From Uranotaenia lowii (taxonomy: Eukaryota; Arthropoda; Insecta; Diptera; Culicidae), in contig NC_073693.1 of assembly GCF_029784155.1 (NCBI RefSeq), forward strand, positions 353,404,591 to 353,468,590: 64,000 bases of DNA. Direction: 5' to 3'. The notes beneath the pieces are model-generated. The model did no database searches. It saw only the letters and a program-made list of their open reading frames with translations, and was not told the origin of the DNA. Of the stretch, positions 12,561 to 24,573 are shown piece after piece (the first letter of the stretch is position 1; the number at the start of each line of letters is the position of its first letter). The translations under genes were made by a program, and so were the position numbers.

Positions 12561-13830
12561 AGCATATGGATACGTTATTTAAGAGGTGAATCTTTTATTT
12601 GCATGTTATCCCAGACAGGTAACTGAATTATTAAAAAAAAACTTCTATTTTTTGTTGGTTGTTTGTGTTGAACGTTGTGCCTACTTTGTTTTCGACGCAT
12701 ACTCTTCATTTGTCAAAATGGCCTACACGATGTCTAAAGGAATAAGAGGGTTGTGGGAGAGACTATTTAAGGCAAACTGGCTTATAGCAACTGAGAAGTT
12801 CGACAATAATGACTGTCCATAATCTGATGCAGCATGTGAAAATAATGGCTCGTTGGATAAAAAAAAATAAAAAGAATTCATTATAAACAGAAATAAATGC
12901 CATTTGCTGAAATTTTCTATGGATTTATTTCACTCTTCATAGGAATGTGAATACAAAAATGAACACTCACACGTAAGATCTCAGTGAAACTTTATGATCT
13001 TCAAAGAGATCTAATTTAAATACTTAAATCTAAGGCGCACATCTTTCAAGAATTCTTGCAAATGCTAAAACCACCAGCTTACAGAGAGAGTATGTGCTAT
13101 TTATGTCGTGATCGGGATTCGATCGCATGACCTCTTGCTTAAATGAATTGAACGCTATCTTTTAGGTCACGGTCGTTTGTGTAATTTATGTGTTTACACA
13201 GCTCATTTCGAAATGGGTCACTTGAGAATGAGTGTAAGCCGTTCGTTTTATCGAAATACTTCAAGAATATGATGATTCATAAAAATATGTTTTATTTTGT
13301 TTTTCAAACAAATTTTTATACTTTATTCTTGGTATTTCCCACTGGTTGGCACTTTTTTGCAGGCGTGATATTGATCAAATTCTGCTGCTTTTTTGCTCAG
13401 TACTTCTCTTCTGACAGTAACTAAGAACAATTTTTCATTAAATTGTTTCAATTGTTTCAAAATTAACAAAACTTTATTGTTCTTGAGCCACTGAAACATA
13501 TTTTTACTGGAATGTAGCTGGCAATAATTATAATCAATTAAAACTTAAATCGATTTTTCGAGATCATAAGATGGGATTTATACAATAAGAGTACTCTTTT
13601 ATACTTTGAAAAACAGCAAATATGATTGGTCGGCTCCACTCAAACAGCAAAGAGCCGGGAGTAAACAGCACTGTTTTCAGTTTGACTTTTGAGTGCAATC
13701 CTGTTTCGCTGATCTCTACTCGTTATCCGCGTTGACACGAGCTGTAAGCGACTCGCACATCTAGTTTGAGAGCTCTCGCATCTGAGTGAGAGAGAGAGAG
13801 AATTCTTGTCAAGAGCCCCCTAGCGTTGCG
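12561..13830. other. Non-coding stretch with a possible SINE remnant
   Basis: The DNA is AT-rich. Near 13110-13170 a minus-strand GATCGAATCCCGATCA resembles a polymerase III B-box and suggests a decayed SINE. A run of GAG dinucleotide repeats lies at about 13784-13801. No gene is supported. Confidence 0.35.
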
Positions 13831-13838
13831 GTCATACA

Positions 13839-14654
13839 CATGGTTGCCACATGTATAGATTTATCTAGACAGGTACAGATTTTTTAGCTCATTTTTAATA
13901 CAGAATCTGTACGTACAGATGACAGATCTTCTAAATTTGGTACAAATTTGTACAGATTTTTGACTTTTAAAAATTGAAAAAAGTTTCTACATTTGCTTTT
14001 ATCCAGTTATTGAAAACTTTATATAAAATAAGTCAAAAGTACGCCTCCATTATTCTGACGATAAGAGTTCCTTACTGGGAAGTACACGATGGAACAATTA
14101 GATTTCCCAATTTGCTACAAATAATCAAATATTTGATTAAAATCCCCCACTCGTCTGCAGTGGTTGAGCGCATTTTCTCGCAAGTAAATACCAATAAAAC
14201 CAAAGTTCGTTATCGTCTGAGTGTTAACATATTGGAGGCTATCCTTAGAACGGGAAGTTATTTTTTTTTTTAAACGGCTGATCGAAAAATGTCGTATTAA
14301 GTATCATACTCAAAAATCGTTTTTATAAAACTACGTATAAACATCATGGACATTGTTTGAACAATGAAGTGTTTGTTATGAAAAATATTTTTAAATGTCA
14401 GTTTTTTAAAGAGAGAAAATAAAAATGAATAAATTAGTTTCACAAAAAATGTTTAACTAAAAAACTGTACTATGTGCAATAATCTATCGTTTTTAAGATT
14501 AGAAATAAAGAAAACAAAATCTTCACATATCAACACATTGAATGTAGAACTTTGTTTTCTTCGGTACAGATTTTGTTAAAGATTTTTGAGTTTTCGGTAC
14601 AGATGAAAAAATTTTTTTTCGATGAGCGGTACAGATTTTTATGTGGCAACACTT
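13839..14654 (+). mobile_element. Deleted hAT transposon
   Basis: The ends read CATGGTTGCCACAT and, on the other strand, AAGTGTTGCCACAT. Immediate flanks are GTCATACA (13831-13838) and GTCATACG (14655-14662), an 8-bp target duplication with one mismatch, as expected for hAT elements. Multiple GTACAGAT words cluster near both ends, like subterminal transposase-binding repeats. At 816 bp the element is far shorter than an autonomous hAT and retains only the 3' part of the transposase gene. Confidence 0.85.
13974..14273 (+). pseudogene. hAT transposase C-terminal fragment
   Basis: The open frame of about 99 codons has no true start. It encodes the C-terminal dimerisation domain of hAT transposases: the segment around IPHSSAVVERIFSQVN, followed by KTKVRYRLSVNILEAILR, is the conserved helix block of that domain. 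The catalytic DDE region and the BED zinc finger are absent. The frame ends at TAA (14271-14273) inside the deleted element. It cannot encode an active transposase; a role as a dimerisation-only product is conceivable but unsupported. Confidence 0.85.
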
Positions 14655-14738
14655 GTCATACGCCTAAGTGTAAACGGAGAAGTAATTTATTTTGACTCCC
14701 ATTACAAGAAACAACAACAATTTCTTCCTCTATATCAG

Positions 14739-15087
14739 CAATGCCACATTCAAATTTTTACTCTCATTGAAAAATAAAAATTAGTCAAAAATCTGCACTG
14801 AAATTTGCACCAAAAAAAAAAAGAAATATTAAAAAAAATGCTATTGAAAAATATTTGACCACCGTCACATAAATCTAAATTCTGTATTTTCTCAATAAAA
14901 TGTTCAATCGATTTGGTTTCTATGTACTTCTTCAAAACGTATTTTGTGGTATATTTTTACAAAAGATGAAATCAGAACTTATCTGAACCATATCCCAAAA
15001 ATTTGGCTTCTGTGCGGACTGAATCTGTTCAAAAAATTATGAAAAATTTGTACATTTTTAAACAAATCTGTACTTGTGGCAACCATG
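14739..15087. mobile_element. Putative second hAT-like MITE
   Basis: The left end CAATGCCACATTC and the right end TACTTGTGGCAACCATG resemble the termini of the neighbouring hAT relic, and GTACAGATTT-type words recur near the right end. No matching 8-bp flanks were found, so the boundaries are approximate. Confidence 0.35.
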
Positions 15088-15814
15088 CCAACTGTTGTTT
15101 TGATTTTTTTTTCTTGAGAAAATAACTGTCAAAAGTAGCCAGCAGAGGTCCCCGGTGGTTTTGGCAAAAATCAGGACATTGCGAAGAAAAAAACGGATTT
15201 TTCAGCAGAATCATGTATATGCAGATCTGCATAAATTTCATAAATAAAGGCGAAACATAGGTGCCGTAAACGCCTTTATTCATCCAACAGAGGTGAGCAG
15301 CAGTTAATATCGAAAAACACAAACAAAATATCGCATGAACCGAAGATAACCACCAGTCAAATGGGATAAACTATTTTTAAAGATTCGTTTGATGTTTTCA
15401 TCTTTTAACTCCAAATATAATTGAAATATTTTGTTGAAAATCAGGATAATTCAGGACATTTTGAAAACCATTTTTCAGGACGGTCTCTCGAAAATCAGAA
15501 CGAATCCTGAAAAATCAGGACACCTTGAACCTCATAAGGTGTTTGGAGAGCAGCATCTTTCCTCGTAAATTTACCAAAAAAAAACTGTGTTAGCTCGCAG
15601 ATTTCTCCTCAGTACAATGCGATTTTTCCGGAGAAGGGAATTTTTTTTTTCATCAGTGAATGTGAATGTTCTCGCTCACTCTTATGTGTTGACAATCTCA
15701 CTCTTTTTTTTTCAGTGCGATTTATCTCTCCGCACAGCTTGGGGGAACAGACGAATAAAATTGCGCTCTCTTTCACTGGACTAGTCGATCTGAGAAGTTT
15801 TGCCATCCATGTCC

Positions 15815-16115
15815 AGAGATGCCAATGTGCCTGATTTTTCGGAATTTGTCTGATCTTTCGAAGCTCAGCATGACATCCTGATAAGCCATTGTATTTCCCT
15901 GTTTTTTTTTAAATATGTCTGATTTTGCCTGATTTTTGTGAATATAGTGAAAATGAGTAGTAAGGAACTGCATTAGACACCATTGATAAAGTGAAAATAT
16001 TGAGCGATGACAAAAAAAATTCATCACTCCGAGCGAAATTTCCGTTACATTAACATAGCCTGATTTTTTTTCAGCAGTCCCTAATTTTTGAAAAAAGAAA
16101 ATGTTGGCAACCCTC
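15815..16115. mobile_element. Putative hAT-like MITE
   Basis: The ends share AGAG--GCCAA (left AGAGATGCCAATG, right complement AGAGGGTTGCCAACAT) and the flanks share CCATG. The interior repeats CTGATTTTT words. A related block at about 15128-15540 repeats ATCAGGACA words. No complete coding frame is present; the target duplication is imperfect. Confidence 0.4.
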
Positions 16116-16639
16116 TCCATGAAAGCAAAAACCGAAGTTTTCGTCATGAAACTTGTGGTTTTTTTTTCTGCAGGAGCAAATTTCTGCCAAATCATGATAT
16201 TTTTCGCAAAACAATATTTGCTGGTTGTTAGGAACCTTACCACGAGCAGAGATGTTTCAGGATTCATACGCTGTAATACATTTGAAGTTGGTTTATTCTC
16301 AAGTTTTTTTTTCGGCAACCTTGGTATAAAGTTGTTTTTAGCAAAATTGACAGCTTATTTACAATTTTTTATGATCGAGGTTATTACTTAATTTTTTTTT
16401 TAATTTTTATTTTTAAAAAGCTGATCAAATTTTAATGCGTTTCGATGTGCTAGTTTATGATATCTGATATCTGTTGCAAAAACAAAATTATGTAGCTTAA
16501 AATATGAATTTATTTTATTTACGCAATAAAATCTTACCGAATCTAATAATAAAAATTTAAAAAACCTGAAAAAATGGTTTTTAAGACGTTAAAATTAATC
16601 AAATTTAAAGCTTTGGGGAGGATCTAAAGACCCCTGATG

Positions 16640-16991
16640 CAATTTTTTTTGTAATTTATTTACTTGAAACAGCTTGTACCTCAAGGCTTTAAGGAGCCAA
16701 ACTCGTTTTGCATGTTTAAAATAGTTTGCTTAAGTCTAGATCATCACATTTAGAAGAGAACAGGAAATAAAAAGGGGAAACATGAAATTTAAAAGGATTT
16801 TATACGAAGATCAATAGTTTTTAGGAACAGGTATATGTCGAACATGTAGACCAAGTCCATGACAGCTAACACATCCCTCACTGGAATTTCGGGTGGGTTT
16901 CCTCGAGACCGAAGGAAATCTATGAAGTTCGCTCTGGCGACAAGGTGGTCCTTACACGACCAAACAATATCCCTGGCGGAAATTGTCCGAT
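16640..16991 (-). pseudogene. 3' end of a non-LTR retrotransposon (ORF2 C-terminus)
   Basis: On the minus strand, an open stretch of about 67 codons from 16991 to a TAA at 16789 reads ISARDIVWSCKDHLVAR followed by NFIDFLRSRGNPPEIPVR and MDLVYMF. It is a coherent, protein-like sequence with no frame break. After the stop comes about 130 bases of 3' untranslated-like sequence with a CCTTGAGGTACAAGCTGTTT motif and an AAATAAATT tail. The arrangement fits the last part of a LINE ORF2 truncated at its 5' side, a family I recall only in outline from mosquitoes. No RT motif is left, so the clade is not assigned. Confidence 0.5.
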
Positions 16992-19538
16992 AATAAAAAA
17001 AATCCCCAATATATTTGCTTCTGTTTAAACATGGATAACTGTATATTATTCTAAAAAGTAGGGTAACAAGGGATAGTACAAGCTGAGAATTTTTTTGATT
17101 TTATTCTCTGTCTTCTAATCGGATAGAAACAACACACGACGCAACTTATTACAGGAAACGACACTTAACGTGCTTACTTAGCTCATTTAAAATGAGTTCT
17201 AATCAGATGTTTAAAAAAAAATCCCTGACAACACTTCTAATACGAAAACCCTTTTTTGCCCTGGGTAGATGAAGTAAACGACCGCTTCTTCGCTGAAAAC
17301 GATTACAGATTATAAATGAAGATTATATTTAATGCAAGGCATTTCGTTCGGGTTGGCCAAACTCTTCTAAGCCTAACCACCAGGAGCGCGTCGTCGTCGA
17401 CCGAATGACTCCGAGAAGTCCGTGGAGTCTAATGAAAGTTTATTATCTCACCCGAGAGATGTACGGCAGCTGTAGCATCATCACGGATCCTCTCCTGGGT
17501 CCTTCTGCGCCTTTTGATGGTGGCTTCTGATCGGACCCGACCAGTCAGTTGCTCTTTGCTGTCAAACGACTATCCGGGTTTCAACTAGGAGCAAGTAGGT
17601 ACAGGACAAATGGCCAGCCCTCGCGTCGGTCTACGATCGTTGAAATGGCAACGATGATTTACAAGCACGCCGTTTTTCCGTGTAAATCAGCCGCGTAGAT
17701 CGCACCACGAGTCGACGCGAAGTGCGCCTCGATGTGAACCATCTGGAACCGGTTTTGGCTATCCATCGCCTCAATCAATTAACGCATCTTGTGCTACTAA
17801 CGCTAACTAACGATCCGCGCTCTAGGATTGTTGGACGAAAGCGAAAGCCCGCAGCGGTTTTGAGGCGGAAGATCCTACCTGGAAGATTTGATTTCCTGAT
17901 TGCAACCTTACCTACAGCCGAACAGTTGGAAGCCACTTTCATCAGTCCAATTTGCTGGGAATTAATTTTCAGGTGTTCTTTGCACTCTTTTTCCTAGTTC
18001 TCAGTTCTAGGTGGAAACATTCCTGACCTGGTGCCCCATTTGCGTGACTTATGCCAATTAATGGAACAGGTCTCTCACCGATATTTTTTTCACGTGGGAC
18101 TGATTCCGTGCTATCACGACGAACTCCCAACAGAAGGCACAACAAAATTACGAAACAGCGATATGAGCGATCACGATTCCCGAAACGCGTTGGTGGAGGA
18201 AGCTGATATGGATTAGCCAACTAGTCTCTCGGTTGTCTCTCGGTAGGATATGCAACCTGTCAAACCTGATACGTCATACTGTAACTGTGCCATATAAGGC
18301 CCAGATCACATTCAGTACAGGCAGCGGTGAAATAAAATGGTTGATCCAATAGACGAGGCAGACCAGAACACCCGAAGGGTGACAAACCCCTCTGAGAAGC
18401 CTGTGTCCTGAGCTTCGATTCCGCAGAACGAAACCAGTCGACAAATCGTGCAAACATACGTGCATCGTTTAGCAGATTGTAAATCATCGGTTGATCTTTC
18501 TTAACCGTATGTTTGTGTGTGTGAGCGCGCGCTAAGGAAAGCTTTAATTTATTACCCCCCAGTGCAGTGCATTGATTCAATGTCCCGTTTGCTTCGTCAC
18601 GAAGCAACGAAAAACCATACATCGACCAAATCATAATTCTACAAATCTAACTCGCTAAACGATCACGCGATTCGTCTTTTACTCAGTAGCACTGTTTTAC
18701 TAGAACCAGTATTGAGTAAAATGTGACAATTAACATTCGATACAGTACTTTTCCGATTACGGTCGTTATATGTGCCTTGAGCAGTTTTTATTCAACGTTT
18801 CTTTTGTCGTTGCATTTTTTTGTTAAACGAACATCTTCTTGGATGGAAGTTGCCTTCAATTCCATGGCAAATCCTCACAATCCTGTATTTCTGATTTTTT
18901 TGTACTTAAACTCAAAATTTTTTAGATGCTTTATTTTTTTTAATTAGGGATGTAAATGCACAAATTGAAGCAAGTTCAGGTTAAGAAGAAAATAAGTTGC
19001 TATCGAAATACCGGTAGGTATCTAACTTTTCTTGTACCATGGTTCAATTAAAAAAATTGCTTTGATTCAGTAAAGTTATTCATCCAAGTAGGCTCACAAC
19101 ACACATCAGAGTGAAAATGGTCTCCAAGCTGTTTGGTCCAAATACGTTTTAAAGGTTAAAAAATGAACCACGAGGTGACAGAAGACTTTTCTAATCTCAA
19201 TAACAACAAAAAGTTTCGATCAATCAGCGATCTAAGAGGATGATAAGCAAGAGAAAAAGGAAATAGGAAAAAAAATCAAGTGACGATCAATTTTTGGCAG
19301 CTGTATCGAAGGCTATACTGGGACGATAATCGTGAAAGTCTAGACCCTAAGTTCCTTGAGCGGGAGGTGATCTTCACATCTGAAAGTCCATAACAGTAAT
19401 TATACACCCACCTGATATTACGATTAAATATACGGGATTTTTCACGTAAACTAAGCTTTTGTTGCATCACATCGATTCTACGTGTGCTTTGTAGTAGCTA
19501 GTGTACGTCGATATAACTGGCTCATGAGTTTGCGTAAA
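16992..19538. other. Host non-coding stretch, GC-richer 17.3-18.7 kb
   Basis: Between about 17340 and 18720 the composition is balanced, with CGT/ACG-rich words, and looks single-copy. Open frames on both strands overlap one another and have low-complexity translations. I saw no domain and no convincing pair of splice sites. It may be intronic or regulatory DNA of the minus-strand gene that begins near 24 kb. Confidence 0.4.
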
Positions 19539-19667
19539 GTCTAGAGCATGGGTAGCCAACATTTTCAACAGGGTGGGCCAAATTTTTGAAATGAGATTGG
19601 CTGGCGGGCCAAAGAAAAACAAATTGTTCTGGAGTATTCAAAAAATATTTGCCTAGTAAAGATTAAG

Positions 19668-20045
19668 CTTGCCAGATTGCCCGGTTTTATCCGGATTTGC
19701 GGATATTTAATACACAATTTTGGAAAAGTCCGATCCGGCTTGGATGCCTGGATTTCATTGAAAAATGCTTGGATTTATTCACCTATTTTTGCCAAATCGA
19801 ACAAAAAATCAAATAGTAATTTTTTTTATTCATGCATTCAAAACGACAATTTTCATGTAAATTTTTTTAAACTAATCATGAAAGGTTTTGAGGAAGGCTG
19901 GAATACGATTTAAAATCTTCCGATAACTTTTGATGGACATTTTTTTAACATGTTTTTTTGCTATTTATTTACTATTGGTATTGCCTGGAGTTTTGGTCGA
20001 CAATTTTGAAATCAATTGCCTGGATTTTGCCAGGTTTCTAGATGA
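19668..20045 (+). repeat. Dispersed GCCAGATTGCCCGG repeat, copy 1
   Basis: The segment begins GCTTGCCAGATTGCCCGG and repeats CCGGAT and GCCTGGATT words, ending in TTTTGCCAGGTTTC. An inverted relative lies at about 25440-25600 and shares the same first 40 or so bases in reverse complement. It is non-coding and probably a MITE with short inverted ends. Confidence 0.6.
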
Positions 20046-20191
20046 AAATAGTTCCGATTTGTTCGACCCAGGTACGTCGTTTTTATTCTCTATTTGAAAA
20101 ACAGTATAAATATTACGCAATACAAAATAAATAACCCTTATGTTTATGTGTATGCCAATCCTTTCAAGACATTTATAATCTCATCGGATTA

Positions 20192-21430
20192 AAGGGTGTG
20201 TCACATCATACTGCATCACGGGAAAACGCTGTAGAAATTTAATTTTAAGGAATTATATCTTCAGCTTTCGCTTATAATCAGATAAGAGTGATAGAGTATA
20301 GATCACGTTGACCATGCTTCACTGTCAATTTTTCGTAAATTTGGAAAAAATGTCGTCGAACGAAAAAGAGCGTCGTGAATTAATCCTGCGCACTCATTTC
20401 GAAAATCCGGAGTTGTCACATCGGGACATCGGTAAGATGCATGAAATCGTCCAATCCACGGTCAGCAGAGTACTAAAACGATACTTCGAGAACCTAACCA
20501 TCGACCGGTAGGTGAAGAACGGCAAAAATGAATGCTCCGTCAGTGAAAAAGATCACAAGCGCGTAGTAAGCAGTTTAGACGTGATCCGAGAAGTTCGGTC
20601 CGGTATGTCGCTAAAAAGCTGAGTTTGTCAAGTTCATTCGTCCAGCGGACCAAGCAGCAGGATTGACTGCGTACATACAAGGTTCAGAAGGCTCCATATC
20701 GTGACGAAAGGCAAAACATAGTGGGGAAGACGCGATCCCGGAAGCTGTACACCGAAATGCTGACGAAGCCGCATTGCCTGGTAATGGACGATGAAACGTA
20801 CGTCAAAGCGAACTTTCAGCTGACGGGCCTGTTGTTCTTTACCGCAGAGGACAATTTCAGCGTTCCGGAGGACATTCGCAAGCAGAAACTATCCAAGTTT
20901 GCCAAAAAGTACATGGTGTGGCAAGCGATCTGCTCTTGCGGAAAGCGGAGCGCCCCCTTCGTGACGACCGGCACGGTAAACGGGCAGGTTTACCTTAAGG
21001 AGTGCCTACAGAAGCGCTTACAACCACTATTGAAGCAGTACGAGGGCTCGACCATCTTCTGGCCGGATCTCGCTTCGTGCCACTATTCAAACGACGTGTT
21101 GGAGTGTTACGAAGCCAACGGGGTCACCCTCGTGCCAAAGAAAATGAACCCGCCCAACCCGTCGGAGCTCCGCCCAATAGAGAAATATTGTGCGATTATG
21201 AAGCAGGCCCTCCGAAAGAATCCAAAAGTTGTCAAATCGGAGGAAAAAACTACAACCTGATGTTGTACAGAACCTTATGGACGGGGAAAAGAGGAAGAAG
21301 CGAGCATACGGGCTTGGCTCGAAATATTAATAAAAAGAAAATGTTGTTTAGTAGTTTTTATTTTACTGTCTAAAATTTTCGAAATAATGGGCGTTTTTTT
21401 TCCCTGATGCAATTTGATGTGACACATGAA
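20192..21430 (+). mobile_element. Dead DD37E mariner-type transposon 1
   Basis: The element is 1239 bp with TA on both sides (20190-20191 and 21431-21432). The terminal inverted repeats match: GTGTCACATCATACTGCATC on the left and, on the complement of the right, GTGTCACATCAAATTGCATC. The length fits a complete Tc1/mariner element. It was inserted into the hAT-like element at 19547-21919. Confidence 0.92.
20350..21260 (+). pseudogene. Mariner-type (DD37E) transposase, broken
   Basis: The frame starts at ATG 20350 (MSSNEKERRELILR) with an N-terminal helix-turn-helix (SHRDIGKMHEIVQSTVSRVL) and stops at TAG 20509. A second stop falls near 20620. The catalytic part is open from 20721 to 21260: MDDETYVKAN holds the first aspartate, WPDLASCHYS the second, and SELRPIEKY the glutamate, with 37 residues between the last two. 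DD37E is the signature of a Tc1/mariner lineage described from mosquitoes. The linker between the DNA-binding and catalytic parts is interrupted by stops and shifts, so no functional transposase is made. Confidence 0.92.
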
Positions 21431-21927
21431 TAAAGATCCCAGAAATGTAAAATGGCGTGACTACAATGGACAGAGAGTCAATTTTATGGTCTCCAAATAT
21501 AAGAAAAATGACCGCACATCTTAAAAGTTTTCAAGTTCACCGTTTTCGCAAAAACTCAGAATGGTATTGTTGAAAAAAAAGAGGAGCATTCACAAGTTTT
21601 GAACAATTGAAAGAATATTTTTTTCGACGAACTCAACTTATATCATAAATAATATTGATTTTTCAAAGTACGGACGTCAACCTCAACTCTATCCAACTCT
21701 TTCCAAAGTTTTCAAGATTTCGATATGACAAGTGAATTTTGAAAGCCTTTTATGAACAAAATGAATACGAGTATGAGTCTTTTATTAATCATTGTAGTCG
21801 TTCTTCAGAGAGATTTGGCAGTACTAAATATATTTAGATATTTTTAAATTTTCCTTAATATAATCTTTTCTGTTGAAGTTTAGCATTGTGGCCCGCGGGC
21901 CATGGTTTGGTCACCCCAGGTCTGGAG

Positions 21928-22010
21928 CATGGGTGGCCAAGATTTTCAACAGGCGGGCCAAATTTGAGAAATGAGATTTGCCAGTGGGCCAAACAAATTA
22001 AACATATTAA
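21928..22010 (+). mobile_element. 5' end of a second hAT-like copy
   Basis: CATGGGTGGCCAAGATTTTC and the following 60 bases match the left end at 19547 at roughly 85 percent. It starts directly after the GTCTGGAG flank of the first copy. A matching right end was not found downstream, so this copy is truncated or its end has diverged. Confidence 0.6.
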
Positions 22011-23721
22011 AGAAAACAACAAAAATACAACATTTTGAAATTCCCATAAAAAATGATAAATGTCTGCATATGCCTGTGTTTCCTTAAGTGTAGATTCATT
22101 TTAATATTTAATTAATTTTTGTTCTCTTATTGTATTGGATCCAAATTCTGTAAGTACGACAGTCAGATTTTCTAGTTTTGGCAATGATTTTTACACATTC
22201 TGTGTCATTTAATTAAGAATTATTTAAAAACTATTTGAAATATTGCTTACGAGCTCCCTGTCCTAATCGAAATCTAGATCAATTTCACTCAACTGTGAAT
22301 TCTATTCAGTTTGTCAGTATTGGTTTACCTTCTCAAATACAAAACACGTTGTCGATACTGAGCTATTTGAATTTGGTTCAATTTTCATAAATTTTTTTTT
22401 TGTTGAAATTAAACAAAAAGTTTTCAGTTTAATCAATCTTCTGGAATATATTAGAATAAGCTTTTAGTTCTAAATTCTGGCTTCTCGCTGTTAAGCTTTT
22501 CTTTGCCAAGTAGAGTTGAATCGACTGGTTATGTTAAACTTTCTTTTGTATGAAATTTGAAGATAATCACTCTAATTTCGTTCGAATTGCAACATATTTT
22601 ATGTTTAGTTTCTTTGAAATCCATGCGTGTGTTTTAAACATCTCAGCACAAATGATCAAAGACTTTCCTCAAGCCGTACCTATTGAAAGTATGAAAAATA
22701 AATATATTCAATAATTCATCATTTTTTAATCCACTATCGAAAAAGAACCAGACTGACAGTGTTCTCTAGCTCATGATCGGGATCGGTCCTACAGTTGCGT
22801 TGAGTGAAATTAAGTGGATTCCCTGTAAAGCGCGTTTGTAGTTATTTCTATCTGAAAAAATGGTATTCGGTGTGGTTGTCTGCGGGTTTCTCGAGTGCTC
22901 CAGATTCCGTCATCCACATAGGTACTTTCGTTACGATTCACTTAGTATGGGACTATGTTGTTTTTTCGAATCGGTAGAAAACCTTAGTAACACTGATTGT
23001 TTTGTAAGACTCTTCAAGCCTCTTAAGAAACCGCAACTGGTTCTATTAACATCATAGTCGTAATATTTATTTGAATATCATATCATAAGTTAATTCAATT
23101 TTTCGGAGCACTGTTCAAAATGTGCTAAACAGGGTTGGCTTTGGATCAAGCAAAGGTAATAACGTACACAACTAGCACAGTACATATTGAAAATGTTATT
23201 GTTTTTTTTTATATAGGGGCATTGAAAACTACATTTATAAATGAAAAGATTCAAAAATACTTTGTCCCAATTTCCGAATAAAAGCTCGTTTTTCGTGTGT
23301 GCGTGTGCCCCAATTTACCTTCCGCCTGAGTAGCCCGTCAACCTAATGTGAAACTTCCAAGAACGAATCATAAAATCGGAATCGGTTTTTATTTCAATCA
23401 ACGGGGCCTGTGGCCCGGGAGCTCCAAAACAATAAAAATATTTCCTCCGATTGGATAGACCCAATTAAAATTTGAATTGCTGCCGCGAACAATTAAAGTG
23501 AATTGAATACCTGGTGCGCTGCTCGCTCGAGGGCCCCCTCAAGGTTCCCAATTTGTAAAAATATGGAAAAGCACTTCGCGATACAGACCGGGGTATCGCC
23601 AAAATGGCAATTTTCGCTTTTACGCAAAACGGCCCAAATGGGACGTCGAGACGTTTCCCTTGGAGCGTTTAAGCGAAAAGATATGTTTCTTTTCGGGTGG
23701 TTGTTGGGGGGAAACACTCAC
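22011..23721. other. Non-coding stretch, probably intron of the minus-strand gene
   Basis: The DNA is AT-rich up to about 23280, then becomes more balanced approaching the exon. Splice-donor-adjacent sequence on the minus strand continues with GTGAGTGTTTCCCCCC. No further exon was recognised. Confidence 0.45.
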
Positions 23722-24573
23722 CTGGTCGAATCCTTGCAGCGGTTGTTGGTTGTTGGCCCCGTTGTTGGAGGAATTGTTGGAGGTGCTGCCGTTGCTGCTG
23801 CCCACGATGCCACTCCCACTGCCCGGCTGCGTCGGCGTCGTTGGCGTCGATGCCGTCGACGAGCTTCCATTAACGGCTTCCGGACCATTTCGATTGACAG
23901 CAACCGCGCCGCCTCCGCCTCCACCTCCGGGGCCACCTCCCGGGGGTCGATCCGACAGCACGATGGCCGCCGATGATGGCACCACAACCCCACTTCCCAC
24001 CCCATTGACGACCACCGTCATTTCCGATGCACTCCCGCCTCCGGACCCTGAAGCTGAAGAGCCACCCCCTCCTCCCCCGGCCGATCCCGTTACGAAATCG
24101 AAAAAATCCGTCTTCCCCAGATCTTCGGGCCGAAACGATTCACTAATGTCCATGCCCGCCGATGAAGTCATTATGCCATTCGCGATGATTTCCAACATAA
24201 ATATGTCCGATTGCACTTTGCGCAGACCGGGCAGAAAAACTGAATCACTGTGAATGCCGCACGTTTTACGCTGCCGCTGCCGTCAATTGGACCCGAATGG
24301 AAGGTGGAAGTGGAGGATGGAACCCGCGATCCAGATTACCGAAATTTAAATGTTTTTAAATTGATACGCGCCGTTTTGGGACGACGGCGGAATGGCATAT
24401 CGTTACGCGAAAATGGGCGATGCGTGGTCGTTGGTTTCAAATTTTTTTTTTCTTGCCGGGTTGATGGACGTCCCTTCGATGGATTCCTGTCCGATCCTGT
24501 CGTAGCCGTTATCGAAGAAAACCGTATGGAGAGCAGCGCGGCAGTTCGTTTGTGGTGCGGCCAATCATCGCCT
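23722..24573 (-). CDS. First coding exon of an unidentified host gene (CDS part 24198-23722)
   Basis: On the minus strand a polypyrimidine tract and CTCTTTTCAG (intron end at 24574) precede the exon, and CGACCAG|GTGAGTG marks its 5' splice site at 23722/23721. From the ATG at 24198 the frame is open for exactly 159 codons to the splice site, giving a phase-0 junction. The product starts MLEIIANGIMTSSAGMDISE, has an acidic/aromatic patch (RPEDLGKTDFFDF), then poly-Gly, Gly/Ser, Pro/Gly and Ser/Asn/Thr low-complexity stretches ending NNQQPLQGFDQ. This style is typical of the disordered N-terminus of insect transcription or RNA-binding factors. I do not recognise the gene. Bases 24573-24199 would be 5' untranslated sequence, so an upstream non-coding exon is expected to the right. 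Confidence 0.72.

Larger units (their letters stand above)
19547..21919. mobile_element. hAT-like element containing a nested mariner
   Basis: The left end reads CATGGGTAGCCAAC and the right end, on the complement, CTGGGGTGACCAAACC. The flanks are GTCTAGAG (19539-19546) and GTCTGGAG (21920-21927), an 8-bp duplication with one mismatch. The first 110 bases, rich in GGGCCAAA words, recur immediately after the right flank at 21928. Inside lie a GCCAGATTGCCCGG repeat (about 19668-20045) and the mariner relic at 20192-21430. No hAT transposase was seen. Confidence 0.6.

Noticed and set aside
23503..24253. Plus-strand Pro/Leu- and Arg-rich frames over the host exon
   Set aside because: Antisense shadows of a Gly/Ser-rich exon; the minus-strand frame has splice sites and a sensible start.
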